Source: Helianthus annuus (Eukaryota > Streptophyta > Magnoliopsida > Asterales > Asteraceae). Taken from it: 64,000 nucleotides of DNA. The stretch spans positions 126,268,561 through 126,332,560 of the forward strand of contig NC_035448.2 in the NCBI RefSeq assembly GCF_002127325.2. Direction: 5' to 3'. Position 1 is the first letter of the stretch. Every line of letters begins with the position of its first letter. The notes beneath the pieces are model-generated. The model worked only from the letters and a program-made list of their open reading frames with translations. It made no database searches and was not told the origin of the DNA. The translations under genes and the position numbers were made by a program. This document shows, in pieces, positions 58,091 to 64,000 of this stretch.

Positions 58091-58844
58091 ATTTTTGGGC
58101 TTGTCCCCAGTTTATAATGGGCTTGTCCCTAGTTTGTTTGGCTTAATCCCAAGTTTATCTTAACAGGTTCTTGGAGCTTTAGATACACACAAACTCTATC
58201 AAAAATGATCCTGGATCCTTAAAGTCTAACTAATAGTGACTGGTCTGTTTATACAATGGTAACTCTCAAGGATATAGAATTCTAACTTGGATTCTCTGGT
58301 ATGCCTTATCCTTCGTTTTATTTATTTTATTAACTTCACCGTAGACCTTTTAATTAGGGATTTATGATTCATATTCATATATGTAATCAGATTTTCTCAA
58401 AAGTTATTATGAACAAGAGTTGGCTAATTTCTAACAAGCTAAAATTTTCTAAGTTTTTATAAAATAAAACTAATGATTTTCACAGATATTCTATTTGAAT
58501 GTGGAAACACAAACATATCAAGCAAAAACTTCAAAAACAAATGTACAACACCAGATATAGTCGAAAGGTTAAGATTTTTATTAAAACCCTGCTAAGGTTA
58601 CCAAAATGCTCAACCCGAGCTTCTCCAACAATCCGTGGCCCATCCACTCGGGTTGATGCAGGGTGTTTGTTGCTAATTGTTCATGAGTGCAGGAAAGTAA
58701 AAGCGAACGGTGTTAAAGGCTTCATCCTCCATAAATAGAAGGACGCATCCACCTTTTTCACCCCCCATATTGTTTTAAGGATCAGCGATCCTTATCCTAA
58801 AAAACTATTGTTCAAAGAGTTATTACAGACCCTCGATCTCAGGA

Positions 58845-58949
58845 TCAGTAAACTTGCAGAATTTCGAAGATGGAGAATTTCGAAAGGTTCTGACTTTGAG
58901 GCACATTATCCTTCTCCTGGCTTTTGCCGGGTGAGGATCGGGTAGCCAT
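58845..58949 (-). pseudogene. Antisense gene of Tat-2, first codons
   Basis: ATG 58949 on the minus strand opens MATRSSPGKSQEKDNVPQSQ, a Ser/Gln/Lys-rich leader similar in style to the Tat-1 antisense product (MAKPSNSHNVEGENQD). It stops at 58845 after 34 codons. Small direct repeats (GGAGAATTTCGAA) at about 58870 and 58976 lie around it. The position after integrase and the orientation match the Tat-1 antisense gene. The rest is missing. Confidence 0.5.
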
Positions 58950-59088
58950 TTTCGATATGATCAAGAAAGGAAGATGGAGAATTTCGAAGAAAGAATAGAG
59001 AGAAAGAAGAATACCTGAGTTAATTCGAGAATGAAGATTTAAAAAGGATCTTCTGATCTTTAAATGCTTTTGAAGACTTATCTCTACC

Positions 59089-59095
59089 CTATATA
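59089..59095 (-). promoter_or_regulatory. TATA box of the Tat-2 antisense gene (TATATAG)
   Basis: On the minus strand GCGCTATATAGGG lies about 145 bp upstream of ATG 58949. The spacing is close to that in Tat-1 (about 160 bp). Confidence 0.5.
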
Positions 59096-59154
59096 GCGCT
59101 ATGATGGTGGTAGCCAATCACATCACTGACGTCAGGCATCGTAACGACTAGTTT

Positions 59155-61404
59155 TGTCACACCCGGGCTTTGTGGAAGCGTGGGTTAATTTGGTGTGACT
59201 TCTTAATACCATAGCTTAATCACAACAAAGCTATATGAAAGTAAAACCATGCAGATCATCCATTGATTAAAGTCTTAAAAACAAAATACCACAACATTGT
59301 TTGATACGCTGACACATGCATCAAGTTTACAGCACTACAAAAATAAAACATTGTTTAGAAGACACAAACACAAACATAAAACAGACGTAGTTTAAGAACT
59401 GTGACTCGTCCAGGTAAAAGCCACAACTCCTAAACTTGGATGATCCCATAACTCTTACGCAGCGTGAAAACGTAGCATACCGTGCCAGATCCTTAGTTTC
59501 CTGAAATACATGTAAGTTGGAAAAATCAACAAAAATGTTGAGCGAGTTCATGTGTAGTGAGTATGTAAAACCTTTGTAAGTATAAAAACCCTTGGTATGT
59601 AGCAAATAAGGAAATAAAGAGATCATCAATGGTTTGCAAGGCCATTGATATGTGTTAAGGGAGGCTTGCAAGGTTAATAATAGATATCTAAGCATAAGAA
59701 TTATCTGGCATATATTCACAATTAGCATAACAAATAAGTATGTTTAAGGATTGAGTATTTGAATATGTTTGCTTGTATATGTGTGTTTGTGCATTTAGTA
59801 TGGATACATGTTGCAACCCAAATAATGTTTAAAGTGTAAAAGGGTCTAGTATGAACTCACGGCTTGGCGAAGAGAAATCCACAAAATGCGAGCGAGCGAA
59901 TTTGAGGGATGGAACACCAAAGTCACCCTAAAATGGTAAACAAAGGTGTATGAGTATAAGGATTTAGAGATTGGAAAGTAATCGAAATTTACGAGTATGA
60001 AAATACATAAAACATATCCCGCCTAGACACTTATTTGGACACTATTATTAGTGTGTGTTTTTCATGAGTGTTAAATACCCATTAGAAGTCCAAAGTAAGG
60101 AATGTAAGACTAAGATATTCTCCACCTTAACACATAACATTCAACCATGGGTTGGTTGATATTATGGTTTGGTTTTGGAGTAAGTATTATATATGGATTA
60201 TTGTGTATATCATCAAGCATTAGAGTTAGGGTAATCCACTAACCTCAAGAGTTTCACCATTGCACAAAATCATCAATATAGTTGATGATTCGAATGGTTA
60301 TGAATACAAGGAAAGGAATGATAAGTAAACTAACTATTTTTGCTAAGTAACCAAGTAAAGGATGGTGGAAGTTTAGTTGTAGAACCAAGGTCCCCAACAT
60401 CACCATTTGCACCTTAACACAAGTCTTCCAACATTGCTTGTTTGGAGACTTGGTTTGGTTTCACTCACATAGGTGGTTGTGGGTTACTTAGAGATTTAGA
60501 ACATAAAAATGGAGGCATATGAACCTCAAAGTTTCTGGAAAATCAACCTTAACACAAGTCCTTCAACATTGAAACTTGTTGGTGACTTGGTTTGGTATGA
60601 CGAACTTTCAAAAACAAAGTAAAAGAAAACAAGTATATAACGTTTAATAAAAATCCCAACTTGGTCCTCAAAAATGGTGGTTTATCATACTAATTTACTT
60701 TGGTAAGCAAGTGGTAATACTCCTAAAGGAGTTCCAAATATGGGGAATAAGAAAACGAGAAAGAAAAGTGCAAGTAAGAAGCCAAAACTCACTGTTTTTT
60801 GTCTTTGAGTTTTCTGCCCAAAGTGGAAGAATTTGGAGATTTAAGAGTGTTTGAGAGAAATTTGGGAGTGGTGAAAATGTTTTGGAGGTGCTATTGGTTT
60901 GTATTTGTAAGTAGGATAAGTGGTTGAGGTATTAAAGGAGTTGGTTGATAGTTAAAAGAAGGGAAAGCTCAAAAAAATACAAGTTGATTCGCGATTTTGC
61001 CGTTAGGTGCACCCCTTGCGGACCGCAAGGGTGTCAATACAGTCCGCAAGGACCACTGAATTCTTCAAAAGTTCCTTTTTATTCCTTGGACTTGTTTTGT
61101 TGGTCATTTTATGCTAAAAAACTCATTGTTTTACATGTTTTTAGGTATTTTTAAGTGTATGCAAGCATGTATATAATATAATTACTTATGAAATAACATT
61201 CCAAAGAAAGTAGAATCACGATGTATTGCTCGGTTTTGAATTAAAATGCGTATGTGTGTGTGTTTATGCATTACGCAAGGATTAATTTGGCAAAAATAAT
61301 ATAAAAGATGATTTCCATCGTAATCAAGTATTGGAATTACAAGAAATTGAAGAGAGTATGAATTACATTAAAATGAAAAAGAACAAAAAATACGGAACGT
61401 TACA
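59155..61404 (-). repeat. Solo LTR, probably of a gypsy element
   Basis: A 2250-bp block with TG...CA ends on either strand (plus TGTCACACCCGG...GTTACA; minus TGTAACGTTCC...GGTGTGACA). No PBS or PPT adjoins it. Minus-strand reading gives a C/A/T-rich leader-like stretch near 60790-60880, suggesting minus orientation. The flanks AGTTT (59150-59154) and CTCAC (61405-61409) do not match. It contains a palindrome CCTTGCGG-A-CCGCAAGG at about 61014-61030. Confidence 0.6.
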
Positions 61405-62302
61405 CTCACACTTAATTAACTCTTTCAATCCCAATTACTCTCAGAGAACATCTAACTTATTTTCAAGCTAGAGTTCAAAAGCAGGAGACCCACTTCTACG
61501 TCAACACTAAATGTATATATTTTTGGGGAACCGTTTTGAGTCTCAGAGCCTAGGAAATGTACGTATCATCACATTGTCGTTATTTGTTGTTTCAACATAT
61601 AGATATAATGAAAGTTTAGAAAAAAAAACAGTAAAACGATTACATAATTGCCTTATGCATAAAAAAACAAAGAATAAATTTCTAGGGTTCTCACAATTTT
61701 AAAACTAGTTATACGTTTTATATAATACCAAAATTATTATAGATGATTTTATAATTGTGATAAAAGTCTACAAGATATGGAAGAAAGGCCGTACAAGATA
61801 TGGTAAAAGGATCACACGAAATGTGGTTTGACATTCTTGTACCCACATCGTAGTGTTTGATGCTACCAGTCAAATGCCGCCCGACAACAAATCAATACTT
61901 TGCTTCTCTGAAGATAAAATCACGCTTTCTTTTATAACATATTTTTCCATACCATAGTTTTTATTATTAAACACGAAAATAACCGTTTTAGTTATATTTT
62001 TCGCTTAATTAATTATATTATCATGTATAACAATTTAATCGTTATAAATTATTACACCGACAATGTGAATTAATAAAAAAAATAGTGTTAGTTTATACGC
62101 CATAAGTGACACGATTTTTACCTTAAAATAAAAAAAAAAATTATTGGTTTTGCCCTTACAAACGGGCAGGTGCTTAGTTTTAGAGCAACAACATGAAAAT
62201 AACACGTCCATCTTGTTTAACCTATAGATTTATTTGATGCACAAGCCTTAAAAAGATTTTTTTTTCTTTTTTTGGATGTGACTATTTGCCTTTCACTCAA
62301 TC
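61405..62302. other. Nongenic AT-rich region
   Basis: No ORF or repeat identified. Base composition is strongly AT-rich. Confidence 0.6.
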
Positions 62303-62316
62303 ACTTGTGTTTAAAA

Positions 62317-62530
62317 AGTGTCCATGGGTTTATAGCCTAGTGGCATCTTGGAGGTGGGATAAGGTTTTGAGACTAACAAGTCCTGAGTTCGATTCTCACA
62401 AGTGGGGGTTTCCAATATTTATTGGGTTTCCTCCTGAATTTGTGTATAGCCAATATGCCTAGTGGAGATGGATATGATCGGGTGGTTCCGCTGGTGGCAC
62501 GATGATTCCAAATTTGCCGTTAAAAAAAAA
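62317..62530 (+). mobile_element. tRNA-derived SINE, copy 1
   Basis: The internal RNA polymerase III promoter is readable: A box TAGCCTAGTGG (62333-62343) and B box GAGTTCGATTC (62385-62395). An A tail ends at 62530. A 14-bp direct repeat ACTTGTGTTTAAAA flanks it (62303-62316 and 62531-62544). A SINE has no protein and depends on a LINE for movement. Confidence 0.88.
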
Positions 62531-62544
62531 CTTGTGTTTAAAAC

Positions 62545-62934
62545 GTTGGTTAAAATAGTTGCATGTGAAAAAAATTGGTCAACTTCACTCAATCACTTGT
62601 TTTAAAAAGTTGGTTAAAATAGTTGCATTACATCTAAAAAGAAATTGGATCAAAATGACTATTTTTCGTAATTTCATCTGTTACAACTATTTATTTTTAT
62701 ACGATAAAATTTATTGGAAAATATTTAATACACTTACCATAACCTGAATCGATAACACCACTTTTCATAATCAAGCTCCGACATTTATGATTATTACACT
62801 TTTTAGGATCGAAATTAAAACCTCTTTAATTTTTAAGAGGGGAATAATCAAGCTCAAGAAATTTAGACGATGCGTAATGGTTAATGTCCTCTAAGTGACA
62901 TTTTCACCACATCAACATATAACGTCCCTTCAAA
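62545..62934. other. Nongenic region between SINEs
   Basis: Contains a second copy of the sequence around the SINE-1 target (TTCACTCAATCACTTGT, then GTTGGTTAAAATAGTTGCAT at about 62545 and 62618). Positions 62784-62845 resemble 63368-63432. Confidence 0.6.
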
Positions 62935-63173
62935 TGCGCATGGCTTTATAGCCTAGTGGCATTTTGGTGATAGGATAAGGCTTTGGGACCAATAGGTCCA
63001 GGATTCGATTCCCACAAGGGGGTTTTCCCATGTTTATTGGGTTTCCTTCTGAATTGGTGTGGCATTATGCCTAGTGGAGATGGATATGATCGGGTGGTTC
63101 CCCTGGTGGCACGATGATACTCCAGTGGTCCGTCAGTGATCCAAATTTGTCGTTCAAAAAAAAATAAAAAAAA
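62935..63173 (+). mobile_element. tRNA-derived SINE, copy 2
   Basis: Same family as copy 1, with visible divergence. A box TAGCCTAGTGG (62949-62959), B box GGATTCGATTC (63001-63011), A-rich tail to 63173. A perfect 16-bp target duplication ATAACGTCCCTTCAAA lies at 62919-62934 and 63174-63189. It holds about 25 bp (near 63120-63145) that copy 1 lacks. Confidence 0.92.
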
Positions 63174-63189
63174 ATAACGTCCCTTCAAA

Positions 63190-63447
63190 AAATATGTAAC
63201 AGTTAATGCCCTTTCATATCCCTTACATTCATTATTTTCTATTTTATCTCCTCTTTAGCCATTATTCTAAAAATGACCATCCCTTTTCATGGTCCTATAA
63301 TGTTCAGGGGGCGATGTTGAGAGCGTTATTAAACCCTTTTACGCCTCTACAATCCCCATTACGCATAAATTTATGATTCTTAACCCTTTTTAGGATCGAA
63401 CTTAAAACCTCTTTAATTTTTGAAAGGGCGAATGATTGATGTTTAAC
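63190..63447. other. Nongenic region before Ale element
   Basis: AT-rich. It carries a diverged copy (63368-63432) of 62784-62845, sharing TTTTTAGGATCGAA and AAAACCTCTTTAATTTTT. No coding signal. Confidence 0.55.
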
Positions 63448-63597
63448 TGTATAGAATGATAATTCCTTGCCTCCTTTCATTCAACATAAACTCCCTATAT
63501 AAGGTTACAACGTAATCTCCTATTTATGGAGATGATTGATACTCATTAATACAAATGACACACTAATTACAATACTATAAATGTGGTGTCTATTACA
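63448..63597 (-). repeat. Ale-type Copia 3' LTR (proposed)
   Basis: On the minus strand it runs TGTAATAGACACC...CATTCTATACA, 150 bp, starting within the stop region of the RNase H ORF, as in compact Ale elements. A CTTATATAGG TATA-like box is present. The second LTR is outside the window, so the inner end is tentative. Confidence 0.5.
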
Positions 63598-64000
63598 CCC
63601 CCGCAGTCGAAGCGGGAGGCGATCGTATGCTTAGACTGGAGCGAAAATCATCGAAAAGGACCCGAGGAAGACCCTTGGTGAAGATGTCAGCAATCTGAAA
63701 GCGAGAAGGCATGTGAAGGATACGAACCAGGCCTTTTTGAACATGTTCTCGGACGAAATGAATGTCGAGCTCGATATGCTTGGTTCGTTGATGCTGAACC
63801 GGATTTCCTGATAAAAAGATAGCACTGACATTGTCACAATAGACTAGAGAAGCTTTGTGCAAGGGACGATGAAGTTCGAGAAGCAAATTAAGCAGCCAAC
63901 ATATCTCCGCAACGACGTTAGCAACCCCGCGGTATTCAGCTTCGGCACTAGAACGGGAAATAGTAGATTGTCTCTTAGAGGACCATGAGATGAGGTTATC
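63593..64000 (-). CDS. Ale-type Copia RNase H, C-terminal part (partial)
   Basis: Open from the window edge to TAA 63593-63595. Motifs: RSSAEAEYRGVANVVAEICW, YCDNVSAIFLSGNPVQHQRT, HIELDIHFVREHV and FQIADIFTKGLP, ending with an SPPASTAGV tail. This is the classic C-terminus of Ale/Retrofit polyproteins. No lesion is seen in the visible 135 codons. The rest, and its intactness, lie beyond position 64000. Confidence 0.92.
   Translation of the reverse strand, partial: DNLISWSSKRQSTISRSSAEAEYRGVANVVAEICWLLNLLLELHRPLHKASLVYCDNVSAIFLSGNPVQHQRTKHIELDIHFVREHVQKGLVRILHMPSRFQIADIFTKGLPRVLFDDFRSSLSIRSPPASTAGV

Larger units (their letters stand above)
57389..58844. other. Tat-2 post-integrase non-coding region
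   Basis: Contains two tandem repeat blocks (57613-57790 and 57901-58090). No convincing ORF. In Tat-1 the equivalent interval holds most of the antisense gene, so most of that gene appears deleted here. Confidence 0.6.
57070..59154 (+). mobile_element. Tat-2, 3' part
   Basis: C-terminal integrase, 3' non-coding region and the beginning of an antisense gene of the same Tat element that breaks off at 22377. It ends where a solo LTR starts at 59155. No Tat-2 LTR is seen. Confidence 0.8.

Noticed and set aside
62333..62395. tRNA gene
   Set aside because: A and B boxes are present, but no acceptor stem or cloverleaf closes around them, and A tails plus target duplications identify a SINE.

Overview
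The window looks like repeat-dense nuclear DNA from a plant. It is AT-rich and I recognise no host gene, rRNA, tRNA or CRISPR array. Almost everything is LTR retrotransposon sequence, many copies nested inside one another. The lineages (Tat, Athila and chromovirus Ty3/gypsy; SIRE-type and Ale-type Ty1/copia) and their protein wording resemble Asteraceae genomes. That family assignment is an inference.

Layout. 1-896: simple repeats and a MITE-like element with a (TA)n-centred palindrome. 902-14049: a complete but decayed Tat-type element (called Tat-1) with a perfect 5-bp target duplication (CCTTG), two LTRs, gag-pol with a second RNase H, and between integrase and 3' LTR a spliced gene on the opposite strand with its own TATA box. 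Its 3' LTR carries a 263-bp hAT-like MITE. 14055-17255: mostly nongenic. 17256-22377 and 57070-59154: the two halves of a second Tat-type element (Tat-2), split by a large nested block. A 382-bp solo LTR sits in its gag.

Nested block, 22378-57069, outermost to innermost. A minus-strand Athila element (22378-28386; 3' LTR and gag-protease kept, RT/integrase lost). In its gag lies a plus-strand SIRE-type Copia (from 28387). That Copia is split by a non-autonomous element with about 3.3-kb LTRs and no coding capacity (32078-40726), and by a nearly whole minus-strand Tekay-like chromovirus (44508-53269, TSD TCGTC). The block ends at 57039-57069, where a deletion removed the Copia 3' LTR, the rest of Athila and a little of Tat-2. 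That scar contains a 31-bp filler copied from 93 bp downstream.

59155-61404 is a solo LTR, probably of a minus-strand gypsy element. 61405-63447 is nongenic and holds two tRNA-derived SINEs, both with target duplications. 63448-64000 is the 3' end of a minus-strand Ale-type Copia that runs off the window.

Relative ages follow from the nesting: Tat-2 is oldest, then Athila, then the SIRE Copia, then the two innermost elements, whose LTR pairs differ by only about 1% by eye. The points most worth following up are the antisense spliced gene with a promoter layout shared by Tat-1 and Tat-2; the 12-bp palindrome ATCCGATCGGAT, clustered ahead of both transcription units of the SIRE Copia; and the filler-bearing deletion junction.
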